From Chthonomonas sp. UBA2017 (GTDB lineage: Bacteria; Armatimonadota; Fimbriimonadia; Fimbriimonadales; Fimbriimonadaceae): a stretch of DNA of 64,000 bases. Location: positions 1-64,000 of the forward strand of contig DDCB01000047.1 of assembly GCA_002335425.1 (NCBI GenBank). The letters run 5' to 3'. Position 1 is the first letter of the stretch; every line of letters starts with the position of its first letter. The notes beneath the pieces were generated by a model. The model was not told the origin of the DNA, ran no database searches, and worked only from the letters and a program-made list of their open reading frames with translations. Of the stretch, positions 8,828 to 16,822 are shown one piece after another. A program made the translations under genes and the position numbers.

Positions 8828-9750
8828 CAGGCGCTCACTCCTCCTCGTTCAAGGCTCAACCAGATTCGAAGTCCCATCGCCAACGCGCCGATTCCTACGC
8901 CAAAGTTGACGGCTCGGATCGCTGGAGTCTGGATGTTGTCACTCAACCACGCACTAATGTCAGTCAGCCGCAGGAAGTTCACCCAAGCATTGGAGTCCCC
9001 CTTGGCCAGGCTCTCTTGAATGAAGTTGTTCCAAGGCACGACGAGTGCGCCCATCAGACTCAGCATCATGATGAACGCCGTTCCGAGCAAGATCGTCGAC
9101 TCGACCGACCGGATTCGGAAGGCCCGGTATGCGGCCGAGAAGATAAAGAACGCGATCAGCGAGAACATCGCCGCGTCCATCACTTGGAGCATGCCCTCGA
9201 AGAGCAGGTCTTTCGCTCTGCCGGCAAAGCTCGGCGTTTCTGCGAGCTTGGCGGCATTCTCCGGATTTAGACCCTGAATCCAGTCCCAGTAGCCGAAGAA
9301 CAGCATCACGAACAGGCTCACCAAAAGCAAGAGGCTGAACTGCCAGTCCTTTTGGAGCCGGGCGAACCGCTTGCCGTGGATTGTCAAAAGTGAGTAGATA
9401 CCCAGCCCCAAAATGAACGCGGTCAGAATGTTGGCAATGGGGCCGACGACCGCGGTTGCATCTTGAAACCAGAAGGAGACCTGCGCCACCGGACCCTGAG
9501 TGTTCTCCCGAGTCGCAGCCTGGGGAAGTTGCGGCCAGACCAGCTGAGCCATGTAAAAAAGGCCAGCCAGGAACGTGAACGTCATCACGATCGGTCGGCG
9601 TCCGCGGGTCGGGACAAAGACCAACCCGATCATGAAAGCCAGGCCGACCACGAGCAAGAGCGCCATTTTGATCCAGATTTCGCTGGTGCCTGGAGTTGCG
9701 TTCCAGATGTTGCGCTCGGGCGCCGTGGCTTGAGCGAGAAGGTTCATCAT
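8827..9750 (-). CDS. Uncharacterised membrane protein, cluster gene 4
   Basis: A 307-residue integral membrane protein with about seven hydrophobic segments (near 27-46, 55-73, 103-122, 139-158, 190-210, 222-243 and 280-296). It starts with a double Met and has no signal peptidase site or enzymatic motif. It overlaps both neighbours in the six-gene cluster (4 nt with the DUF6754-like gene upstream), so it is probably made in fixed proportion with them. Family not recognised. Confidence 0.75.
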   Translation of the reverse strand: MMNLLAQATAPERNIWNATPGTSEIWIKMALLLVVGLAFMIGLVFVPTRGRRPIVMTFTFLAGLFYMAQLVWPQLPQAATRENTQGPVAQVSFWFQDATAVVGPIANILTAFILGLGIYSLLTIHGKRFARLQKDWQFSLLLLVSLFVMLFFGYWDWIQGLNPENAAKLAETPSFAGRAKDLLFEGMLQVMDAAMFSLIAFFIFSAAYRAFRIRSVESTILLGTAFIMMLSLMGALVVPWNNFIQESLAKGDSNAWVNFLRLTDISAWLSDNIQTPAIRAVNFGVGIGALAMGLRIWLSLERGGVSA

Positions 9751-10634
9751 TTCGAGGCCTCCTCGGGCGGTCGTGGATTAAAGATCTTGTCCATCACGAG
9801 TTCGGAAGGTTTGATAAAAGTGGGACGGGTGACCGATTGGCCCTGCACCTCGACCGTTTCGGTGCCGGTCGATCCTCGCCGCTGAACGGTGGTCACCAAA
9901 GACCCCAGAACCACGACCGAGATGATCGCGAGCTTTGCGAAGTCTTGACCGACCAACGAGCCGACCAGAACCGGCTCCCGGCTCAGATAGGCGCTCGCCG
10001 CATAAAACTCGTCGCCGATCAGAACATAGTCGCACGCGGCAATAAAGAACGGAGTCTGGGTCGTCTGCGTGGACGAAGCCACTTGGATCGCGCCGATCGA
10101 GTTTGCGGTTTCGGCAAAAATCAACGATTCGGCGAAGAAGGCGCCCATGAAGAACGTCGCCGCCGTCTGTTCGCGCAAGATGATCCCCGAGACACCCGCC
10201 GCAAAGGCGAACTGTCGGTCCGAGACAAACCGCACCGAATCGGGATCGTATCGCTCCTGAAGGCCCTCTTTGCGATAGACGTCGCTGATGATCTCTTGGG
10301 CCACGGTGTAAACCGCTGCGTCCATGACGCACAAGCGAATCGGGTTCGCGAACCGGGCTGCGGTCCGGGTGACGTAGGCAAAGATGTTCAAGGCCTGCAC
10401 CGAGATCGCGTCCAGCCCACCAATGCCCGGGACCATCAGGACCGGCTTGCCCATTTCGGTCGCCCGGCCGATGGCTTCGTCGATGGCGTTCAAGCCAGAA
10501 ATTCGGCGGATATAGAGGTTCTTGCGTCTTTTCGAGATGCTGATGCTGACGAGAATCGTCGCCATCAGCGCCATCACAAAGGCGATCTGAACCCACGCCA
10601 AATACGAGTAGTTGGTGTAGTACAGGTTATCCAT
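9747..10634 (-). CDS. DUF6754-like membrane protein, cluster gene 3
   Basis: A 295-residue protein with an N-terminal transmembrane helix (about 12-32), a second hydrophobic stretch around 150-172 and a third near 230-252. The segment AIDEAIGRATEMGKPVLMVPG (residues about 50-70) is the pattern I associate with DUF6754, a family known mainly from Chloroflexota and related phyla. The body is small-residue rich with several FFAES/FFMGAFF patches. It overlaps the preceding gene by 8 nt and the next by 4. The DUF assignment rests on recall of the motif and should be treated as probable; biochemical role is unknown. Confidence 0.7.
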   Translation of the reverse strand: MDNLYYTNYSYLAWVQIAFVMALMATILVSISISKRRKNLYIRRISGLNAIDEAIGRATEMGKPVLMVPGIGGLDAISVQALNIFAYVTRTAARFANPIRLCVMDAAVYTVAQEIISDVYRKEGLQERYDPDSVRFVSDRQFAFAAGVSGIILREQTAATFFMGAFFAESLIFAETANSIGAIQVASSTQTTQTPFFIAACDYVLIGDEFYAASAYLSREPVLVGSLVGQDFAKLAIISVVVLGSLVTTVQRRGSTGTETVEVQGQSVTRPTFIKPSELVMDKIFNPRPPEEASK

Positions 10635-10935
10635 GGCTTAGGGCCTCACGCTGACCATCGCGATGTTCTTCGATCTTCGCGATCAGTTTTTCAACGTTCT
10701 GGCGCTCCTTGAGCAGTGCGGTGTATTGGTTCACGTTGTCAAAACCAAAAAACGGAATGATAAACGGGGAGAAAACCAGGGTCGCCTGGGCGGCCACCGA
10801 GGCCAGCGGCTTGTGAGATTCCAAAAAGAAGAGGGCGGGCGCTTCCAATCGTCGCTTCGTGATCTCCTGCGCCGCTTTTTCGAGCAGCTCTTCTTGCTTT
10901 TCTGGCGTTAGCTCTTCTTCCCAAAAACCCGGCAT
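10627..10935 (-). CDS. Small membrane protein, cluster gene 2
   Basis: A 102-residue protein: a highly charged N-terminal helix (EELTPEKQEELLEKAAQEI, residues 6-24), one hydrophobic segment (about 47-66) and a charged C-terminal helix with a coiled-coil look. An AGGGG lies 6 nt before the ATG. It precedes the DUF6754-like gene and overlaps it by 8 nt. No family recognised; the arrangement suggests a small subunit or assembly factor of the cluster's product. Confidence 0.68.
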   Translation of the reverse strand: MPGFWEEELTPEKQEELLEKAAQEITKRRLEAPALFFLESHKPLASVAAQATLVFSPFIIPFFGFDNVNQYTALLKERQNVEKLIAKIEEHRDGQREALSHG

Positions 10936-10944
10936 TCGTGGCCC

Positions 10945-11430
10945 CTAGCGAAAAATGATCTCGGTCTCCTGGATTTCTCCGGACCAAAGTTGGCGAAGTT
11001 TAGCCAATACGGCCTCTTGGTTGCCCGAAAATCGCAGATAAACTCCGCGAAATGCGTCCAATCGACTCGATTCGGCCAGAGGTGAAACTAAAACTCCCCG
11101 CTGATCGTGCATGACTCGTTTCACCCGGTCCCACGGGATTTCGGTCACACTCCAACCCACCCGACTTCGGACCCCCTGCGAATCCAGACGAAAAGAAGGC
11201 GGCGAGAGTACCTCGAATGTCGAAAAGAGGATGCCCAAAAACCCGAGCATCCCCAAGGCCCAATGCTGGAAGAGCAAAAGTCCGCCGAGACCGGCCGCCA
11301 TCGCGAACCCGAAAACGATCCCCCGCTTCTTCGAAAGATCGGAAGGCGTGTACCTCCATTCCATTCCAGCCAAGGCGGGTTCGCCCGCTGGTGGATGATC
11401 CGAGGGAAGGGTCGTCGAATCGGTCGTCAT
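10945..11430 (-). CDS. Small membrane protein, PH-like, cluster gene 1
   Basis: A 161-residue protein with two adjacent transmembrane helices (about 38-75) followed by a beta-rich cytoplasmic part that reads like a bacterial PH/YdbT-type domain (SFRLDSQGVRSRVGW, EIPWDRVKRVM). The ATG at 11430 overlaps the prs stop by 4 nt; a TTG two codons upstream is less likely. It is the first of the six genes between prs and recO. Function unknown. Confidence 0.68.
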   Translation of the reverse strand: MTTDSTTLPSDHPPAGEPALAGMEWRYTPSDLSKKRGIVFGFAMAAGLGGLLLFQHWALGMLGFLGILFSTFEVLSPPSFRLDSQGVRSRVGWSVTEIPWDRVKRVMHDQRGVLVSPLAESSRLDAFRGVYLRFSGNQEAVLAKLRQLWSGEIQETEIIFR

Positions 11431-12389
11431 CTCCAACTCTCAAACAACTCGCTCACGGACTCATTCAAGTAGATTCGCTTGATCGCCTCGCCCAGGAGCG
11501 GCGCGCAGGGAAGGATCGTGAGCTTCGGAAACTGCTTCACGCTCGGAATCGGGACAGTGTCGGTGGTGATCACCTTTGTAATCACACTGTCTTGGAGTCG
11601 CTGGCTGGCGTTGCCGCTCAGCACCGCGTGGGTGGCGCTCACGACCACCTCGGTTGCGCCTCGCTTCAGCAACGCCTCGGCGCCCATGATCACCGACCCT
11701 CCGGTGTCGATCATGTCGTCGATCATCACGCACTTCTTCCCGCTGACATCGCCGATGATCTCGACAATATCGACCTTATTGGGCTCGGGGCGGCGCTTGG
11801 CAATGATCGCGATCGGGGCGTGAAGCATCTCTGCCAGCGACCGCGCACGACCGACACCGGCGACGTCTGGGCTGACCACGACGATGTTCTCGTCTTGAAA
11901 TCCGTTCTCGATCATGTATCGCCCGACGATTGGCCCGGCATACAAATGATCCACCGGGATATTGAAAAATCCCATCAACTGTTCGGCGTGGAGGTCCACC
12001 CCGACAACCCGTTGGGCCCCGGCGACGCCAATCAGGTCGGCGACGAGTCGAGCGGTGACCGGCTCGCGCGGTTTCGTCTTCTTGTCTTGTCGAGCATAGC
12101 CGTAGTACGGCATCACCACGGTGATTCGCCGGGCACTGGCCCGCTTGAACGCGTCCAGCAAGATCAACAGCTCCATCAGCGTGTCGTTCGCCGGATAACA
12201 AGTCGGCTGAATCAGGAAGACGTCGTCGCCGCGGGCGCTCTCGTCGACCATGACTCGCAATTCGCCATCGCTGAACTTCGTGGAGGTCATCTGGCCGAGC
12301 TCGACGCCCAAGTAAGACGCGACCCGCTCACCGAGTTCTCGGTGAGCATTCCCGGCAAACAGCTTGAGATGAGACAGGTTGCCGGTCAT
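11427..12389 (-). CDS. prs: Ribose-phosphate pyrophosphokinase
   Basis: Makes PRPP from ribose 5-phosphate and ATP for nucleotide, histidine and tryptophan synthesis. At 320 residues it has the usual class I size and all landmarks: KFSDGELRV near 38, RQDKKTKPREPVTA (ATP-binding), VDLHAEQLMGFF, and the PRPP loop KCVMIDDMIDTGGS (about 218-231). The ATG at 12389 overlaps the glmU stop (ATGA) and is followed at once by a typical N-terminus, so upstream in-frame starts are rejected. glmU-prs is a widespread gene pair. Confidence 0.97.
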   Translation of the reverse strand: MTGNLSHLKLFAGNAHRELGERVASYLGVELGQMTSTKFSDGELRVMVDESARGDDVFLIQPTCYPANDTLMELLILLDAFKRASARRITVVMPYYGYARQDKKTKPREPVTARLVADLIGVAGAQRVVGVDLHAEQLMGFFNIPVDHLYAGPIVGRYMIENGFQDENIVVVSPDVAGVGRARSLAEMLHAPIAIIAKRRPEPNKVDIVEIIGDVSGKKCVMIDDMIDTGGSVIMGAEALLKRGATEVVVSATHAVLSGNASQRLQDSVITKVITTDTVPIPSVKQFPKLTILPCAPLLGEAIKRIYLNESVSELFESWR

Positions 12390-13801
12390 GTTCCTGATGT
12401 CTGAGCGTGTCGTTGTTGCAGTTTCTGTTCCCGCCAGTGGGCTACCCATTGGATCTTCACCTCTTGCTTGGCTCGGCCAAAGGCCAAATCGTTTTCTCCG
12501 ACGTCTTTGGTGATGACGCTCCCGGCTGCGACCATCGCGCCGCGACCGATCGTGACCGGGGCGACGAGGGTCGAATTCGAGCCGACAAAGGCCCCGTCCC
12601 CGATCACCGTTCGGTGTTTCTGATACCCGTCGTAATTGCACGTGATCGTCCCGGCGCCAATATTCGCTTTCGCTCCGATGACCGCGTCGCCAATGTAGGT
12701 CAGGTGCGACACGCTTGTCCCGGCTCCGAGCTGAGAATTCTTGATTTCGACAAAGTTGCCGACTTTGGCCTCGGTCCCCAAGACCGCACCTGGCCGAAGG
12801 TTAGCGTACGGACCGCACCGACTGCCGTCCTCCATCGTCGCTCGATTGAGGTGGCTCATCAAGACGGTGCAACGGTCGCCGAGCGTCGAATCCGTAATCT
12901 TGGTAAAGGGCCCGATGACGCATCGGTCCCCCAGTCGGGTTCGGCCCTCTAAGATCGTCCCGGGCTCCAAGATGGTGTCGTGGCCGATTTCGACATCGAC
13001 TCCGATGAAGGTGCTCGCGGGATCGAGAATGCTCACGCCATTGCGAGAATGTCGCCGCAGGATCGCCTCTCGCATCAACTTGGCCGCCTCGGAAAGCTGC
13101 CAACGGTCGTTCACACCCATCAGGATGCCGCGATCTTGGAAGACCACGGTGTCGATCCTCTCGCCGGCGTCGGCCAGCGCCCGGACCATGTCGGTCAAAT
13201 AGTATTCACCGTGGTTATTCAGGTTATTGAGCGTGGGGAGGTGTTCAAACAGGGCCGAGGATCGGAAGACGTAGAGCCCCGAGTTGATCTCGCGGACGAG
13301 TTTCTCGTCGTGGGTGGCGTCGCGATCTTCGACGATATGAACAACGCTGAGATTGCCGTCGCGAATGATCCGACCATATCCCGACGGGTCGTCGAGTTCG
13401 ACCGTAGCAATCGTCATCGCAGCTCCGCCTTCTCGATGCGCCTCGACGAGCCGCTGGAGGACTGAACCTTCGAGCAACGGAGTGTCGCCGGGGGTCACCA
13501 AAACGTCGCCCTCGAAGCCCCGCAGCTGCTCCAACGCCATCAGCAAAGCGTGACCGGTGCCGAGCTGATCTTCTTGAACAGCGTAGGCGTATTGCTCGTC
13601 GCCACAGGCTTGGCGAATCAACTCGCCGCCGTGCCCGATCACTAAGATCGGGCGGTCGATCCCTGCGCTTCGGACGGCTCGCCCCACATGCTCAACCATC
13701 GGCAAGCCACAAACCGAGTGCAGACCTTTGGGTAGGTCCGATTTCATTCGAGTGCCTTTTCCGGCAGCGAGAATGACCCCCGCGAGCGACGATCCTTGCA
13801 T
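12386..13801 (-). CDS. glmU: Bifunctional GlmU
   Basis: Acetylates glucosamine 1-phosphate and uridylates the product to give UDP-GlcNAc for cell-wall and lipopolysaccharide synthesis. The N-terminal pyrophosphorylase has LAAGKGTRMKSDLPK (about 10-24); the C-terminal half is a left-handed beta-helix with hexapeptide repeats and the GNFVEIKNSQLG and CNYDGYQKHRT segments of the acetyltransferase. Length (471 residues) is normal. The ATG at 13801 has a GAGG about 8 nt upstream; a TTG at 13813 is possible. It heads the long minus-strand gene run and is divergent from upp. Confidence 0.96.
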   Translation of the reverse strand: MQGSSLAGVILAAGKGTRMKSDLPKGLHSVCGLPMVEHVGRAVRSAGIDRPILVIGHGGELIRQACGDEQYAYAVQEDQLGTGHALLMALEQLRGFEGDVLVTPGDTPLLEGSVLQRLVEAHREGGAAMTIATVELDDPSGYGRIIRDGNLSVVHIVEDRDATHDEKLVREINSGLYVFRSSALFEHLPTLNNLNNHGEYYLTDMVRALADAGERIDTVVFQDRGILMGVNDRWQLSEAAKLMREAILRRHSRNGVSILDPASTFIGVDVEIGHDTILEPGTILEGRTRLGDRCVIGPFTKITDSTLGDRCTVLMSHLNRATMEDGSRCGPYANLRPGAVLGTEAKVGNFVEIKNSQLGAGTSVSHLTYIGDAVIGAKANIGAGTITCNYDGYQKHRTVIGDGAFVGSNSTLVAPVTIGRGAMVAAGSVITKDVGENDLAFGRAKQEVKIQWVAHWREQKLQQRHAQTSGT

Positions 13802-13855
13802 GGCGGGCCTCAAGTTACCCGATGCAACCGCAAAATCAGGGTATCACCTGGCAAT

Positions 13856-14476
13856 ATGTCGCTCAAGATTGTCGATCATCCCTTGGCCCAGCACCTTCTC
13901 TCCCATCTCCGAGATGCCTCCACCCCTCCGGCTCAGTTCCGACAGTTCTCGCGCCTTTTGTCGCAATTGCTGATTATCGAGGCAACTCGCGAGCTGCCGA
14001 CCCGACCGGCTCCGGTGCAAACTCCGCTCGAAGAGACTCAAGGTCACTACCTGGGTCAGTCCTTGGCGGTGGTCCCGGTGCTTCGGGCGGGGCTGGCGAT
14101 GCTGGAGCCTGCACTCGATCTTTTCCCGGAGGTCGGAGTCGGCTACATCGGGCTTGAGCGAAACCACGACACCGCCATCGCCCATAGCTATTACTGCAAG
14201 CTGCCGAATCTAGTAGGGAAGCTCACTTTGTGCGTCGATCCGATGCTCGCGACGGGCGGATCGGCAAGCCAAGCGATCTCCTTGCTCAAGGCCCACGGCG
14301 CGGACCAACTTCGGATGGTCAGTGTGATCGCCTCGCCCGAGGGTGCGGCTCGGCTTCAGGAAGCCCATCCCGACGTCGACGTCTGGGTCGCCGGGCTCGA
14401 CCGGGGTCTCAACGACAAAAAGTACATCGTGCCGGGTCTGGGCGACTTTGGAGATCGTCTGTATGGGACTTTGTGA
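13856..14476 (+). CDS. upp: Uracil phosphoribosyltransferase
   Basis: Salvages uracil with PRPP to UMP. The 206-residue protein carries the family's N-terminal IVDHPLAQHLLSHLRD, the PVLRAGLAML segment, and the PRPP loop CVDPMLATGGSA (about 129-140), followed by the C-terminal GLGDFGDRLYGT uracil-binding segment. The ATG at 13856 matches the family start; no strong SD is present. It is next to prs/glmU but divergently transcribed. Confidence 0.95.
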   Translation: MSLKIVDHPLAQHLLSHLRDASTPPAQFRQFSRLLSQLLIIEATRELPTRPAPVQTPLEETQGHYLGQSLAVVPVLRAGLAMLEPALDLFPEVGVGYIGLERNHDTAIAHSYYCKLPNLVGKLTLCVDPMLATGGSASQAISLLKAHGADQLRMVSVIASPEGAARLQEAHPDVDVWVAGLDRGLNDKKYIVPGLGDFGDRLYGTL

Positions 14477-14572
14477 CGAACAGGGGCCGAGATCGTGAAA
14501 CGATCGGAGGCTTGAAGCGTCGAACAGGTAGAGCGGCCGCAAGTTCGCTGATCAGGAGTACGACCATTGGAG

Positions 14573-15199
14573 ATGCACTACCCGATGACGGGCAACGCCC
14601 TTCGAAGTGAAGCCGCCCGGGGCACCCTGTCCGACGAAGACTTGGTTCGGCGCGCCCGGCAAGGCGACTTTGCCAGCTTTGAAACACTCTTTGATCGGCA
14701 TCGACTCCTCGTTTACCGGTTCTCTTATCAGATGTGCCCCCGGCGCGACGAAGCCGAAGATATCACCCAAGAGGTCTTTGTGCGCGCCTACCAGAACTTG
14801 CACCGATATCGAGACGAAGCCAAGTTCACGACCTGGCTCCTCCGAATTGCGACCAATTTGACGACCGACCGAGTCCGAATGAACCAACGCCGCCGAGTCC
14901 TGGAAGAGCGGGAAGCGGGCGGCGGACTCACCTGGATGACCGTCGGCGTATTTGACGATCCCGTTCAAAACCTGGAAGCCGACCGCCGGCGGGAAGCGCT
15001 TCGCCGAGCCCTCAACGCGCTCCCGATCCACCACAAGACCGTCTTGATCCTCAGAGATATCGAAGAGCGGGAATACCCCGAGATCGCCTCGGTCTTGGGA
15101 TGCACAGTCGGCGGCGCCAAGCTCCGAGTGCTGCGAGCTCGGCGCGCGCTCAAAGACCGTCTTGCCCCCTTGCTAGAAGACGAAGGAACCCACGCATGA
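14573..15199 (+). CDS. ECF-type RNA polymerase sigma factor
   Basis: A 208-residue sigma factor of the extracytoplasmic-function group. Region 2 is at about 25-95 (FETLFDRHRLLVYRF, DITQEVFVRAYQNL, FTTWLLRIATN) and region 4 at about 140-190 (LPIHHKTVLILRDIEE, YPEIASVLGCTVGGAK). The start is uncertain: ATG 14573 is used, but a TTG at 14567 sits 9 nt behind GGAG and ATG 14585 is also possible. Its stop overlaps the next gene's ATG (ATGA), so it is coupled to a membrane-anchored protein that is the likely anti-sigma factor. Confidence 0.9.
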   Translation: MHYPMTGNALRSEAARGTLSDEDLVRRARQGDFASFETLFDRHRLLVYRFSYQMCPRRDEAEDITQEVFVRAYQNLHRYRDEAKFTTWLLRIATNLTTDRVRMNQRRRVLEEREAGGGLTWMTVGVFDDPVQNLEADRRREALRRALNALPIHHKTVLILRDIEEREYPEIASVLGCTVGGAKLRVLRARRALKDRLAPLLEDEGTHA

Positions 15200-15870
15200 T
15201 GGATCGCAACCTCCAAGAACAAGAAAGGCTCGATGCGGACCTCATTCAGGGTCTCCGAGGTCTCGGCGATATTCCCGAATGTCAGCTCTCTCGCGAGCGC
15301 GTCCGAGATGCGATTCTAAATTCGGACCTCAAGGCTCGCCCCTCGGCACCGTCCGGACTTCGATGGGCCGTTGTTCCCGTTCTTGCCGTCGCGATCGGGT
15401 GGGCCCTCATGCAACAAGATCGCGCTCCAAGCGGCTCCAACTCGGTTGGTAAGGCGGTGAAGTCGCCGGCCCCGATGGCCCAAGCCGAGTCTCCGTCTGC
15501 GACGAATTTAGCCTCGCCCGAGCCGATGCGGATGGAAGCCGCTCCCAAACTTGAGTCAGAAGTGCAAGCTGCTTCGGGGCGTCGGCCGTCGGCAACCCGA
15601 CGAACCCGAAATCGAGCGATTCTCGTGGCGCGCCAAGACCCGCCAGCGCTTGCCGGAGAAACACTGGTCGCGCAGGCCGCTCCCGTCGCTCCTGGCCCTC
15701 AGGCTCCGATGAGCCCAGAAAGCGAAGGTCCTACGAGCCCGGAAGTCGCGCCCGAAACCCATTCCGACGAAGCTCCGGTCGTTGTGATTCAGCAAGAGCC
15801 GACGCTCGAAACTGGAGCCAGTCGAGCCAAAGAAGTGGAGGCGAATGGTCAGATCGTTATTGGCGGTTAG
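15196..15870 (+). CDS. Membrane-anchored Pro/Ala-rich protein, putative anti-sigma factor
   Basis: A 224-residue protein with an N-terminal cytoplasmic segment of about 55 residues, one transmembrane helix (about 55-72) and a long Pro/Ser/Ala/Glu-rich extracytoplasmic tail with repeated AP and SPE motifs. The size, topology and translational coupling to an ECF sigma factor fit an anti-sigma factor, but no zinc-binding HXXXCXXC motif is present. Its last 26 bases overlap the next gene. Role as anti-sigma factor is inference from context. Confidence 0.7.
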   Translation: MMDRNLQEQERLDADLIQGLRGLGDIPECQLSRERVRDAILNSDLKARPSAPSGLRWAVVPVLAVAIGWALMQQDRAPSGSNSVGKAVKSPAPMAQAESPSATNLASPEPMRMEAAPKLESEVQAASGRRPSATRRTRNRAILVARQDPPALAGETLVAQAAPVAPGPQAPMSPESEGPTSPEVAPETHSDEAPVVVIQQEPTLETGASRAKEVEANGQIVIGG

Positions 15871-16822
15871 CCTGGTTCTCCTTTCGGGCTCAGCCCAAGC
15901 TCAACTGAGCACGGACCCGCTCCGAAACTGGTCGTCCATCGAGCGGTCGGTCGTGACCATCGACAGCGGGGCTCGACCGGTCGGACTCGGCGCGCTCATC
16001 GATCGAAGCGGCCTCTTCCTCGTCCATCGAAATGTTCTGCCCTCGACCCAGTCGGTCGGCCGGCTCAGCAACGGCCAAGTCGTGATGTTGAGCCTGAAGG
16101 CAACCGACGAGATCAGCCAGATGTCAGTCGTTCAAGCCGAACCCTGGGATCGGTCGATCGCTCCCGAAGTCGCCCTGGCTCCGGTCGAGATGAATGCCGG
16201 TCAGCGGCTCATCTTAGGTCTCCCCAATGCGCCGCTGAGTGGTGAATTGGTCTCAGGCGACCGAAGTGGAATTCTGCGTCCGTCACTCCGATATGCGCCT
16301 CTCTTGGAATTGCGGTCAGAAGCTCCGACCGACCGACTCGGCGGGGCCTTGGTCTTCACTCCAGATGGGACTTTAGCCGGAGTGATTCATGCGACCCTGG
16401 CACCGGCTCAGCCGGACTTGATTCCGCGTTCGCCCGCTAGCCAACCGTATGGGCCGCGGCCGATGACAACCAGCTACGCCCTGGGGCCCGAGATTTTGCA
16501 AAAGGTCATTGAGGGCTTTCGCTCGCCGTCTCGCCGGGTGGTTTACCCCTCGATCGGGGCGTTCTTTAGTGATGCCAGCCAGGGGGTCTTGGTTCAAGAA
16601 GTTCGTGCGGGATCGCCTGCTGACCAAGCCGGGATCCAAAGTCGAGACGTGGTCTTGCTGATCAACCAAAGGCCGATCAAAGACAGCATCGATTTTGCCG
16701 TGCAGCTCTTTCGACAGCGAGTCGGTAGCGTAATCACGCTGCGAATTCGCCGCGATCAGCAACAGCTCGATGTCAAAGTCGCGGTCGCCGGAACGGACGA
16801 AACTCGAATCCCGCTCCGCTAG
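15845..16822 (+). CDS. HtrA-like exported protein with dead protease domain and PDZ
   Basis: A 325-residue exported protein: signal peptide 1-20 (ends SGSAQAQ), a trypsin-like fold at about 25-215 and a PDZ domain at about 240-320 (GVLVQEVRAGSPADQAGIQSRD in pieces). Alignment by eye to DegP shows that all three catalytic residues are gone: His is Asn in LVHRNVL, Asp is Gln in EISQMSV, and Ser is Leu in TDRLGGALVF. It therefore probably binds rather than cuts peptides. A GGAGG sits 4 nt before the ATG. As the third gene after the sigma factor and putative anti-sigma factor, it may be a periplasmic sensor for that pathway. Confidence 0.8.
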   Translation: MVRSLLAVSLVLLSGSAQAQLSTDPLRNWSSIERSVVTIDSGARPVGLGALIDRSGLFLVHRNVLPSTQSVGRLSNGQVVMLSLKATDEISQMSVVQAEPWDRSIAPEVALAPVEMNAGQRLILGLPNAPLSGELVSGDRSGILRPSLRYAPLLELRSEAPTDRLGGALVFTPDGTLAGVIHATLAPAQPDLIPRSPASQPYGPRPMTTSYALGPEILQKVIEGFRSPSRRVVYPSIGAFFSDASQGVLVQEVRAGSPADQAGIQSRDVVLLINQRPIKDSIDFAVQLFRQRVGSVITLRIRRDQQQLDVKVAVAGTDETRIPLR

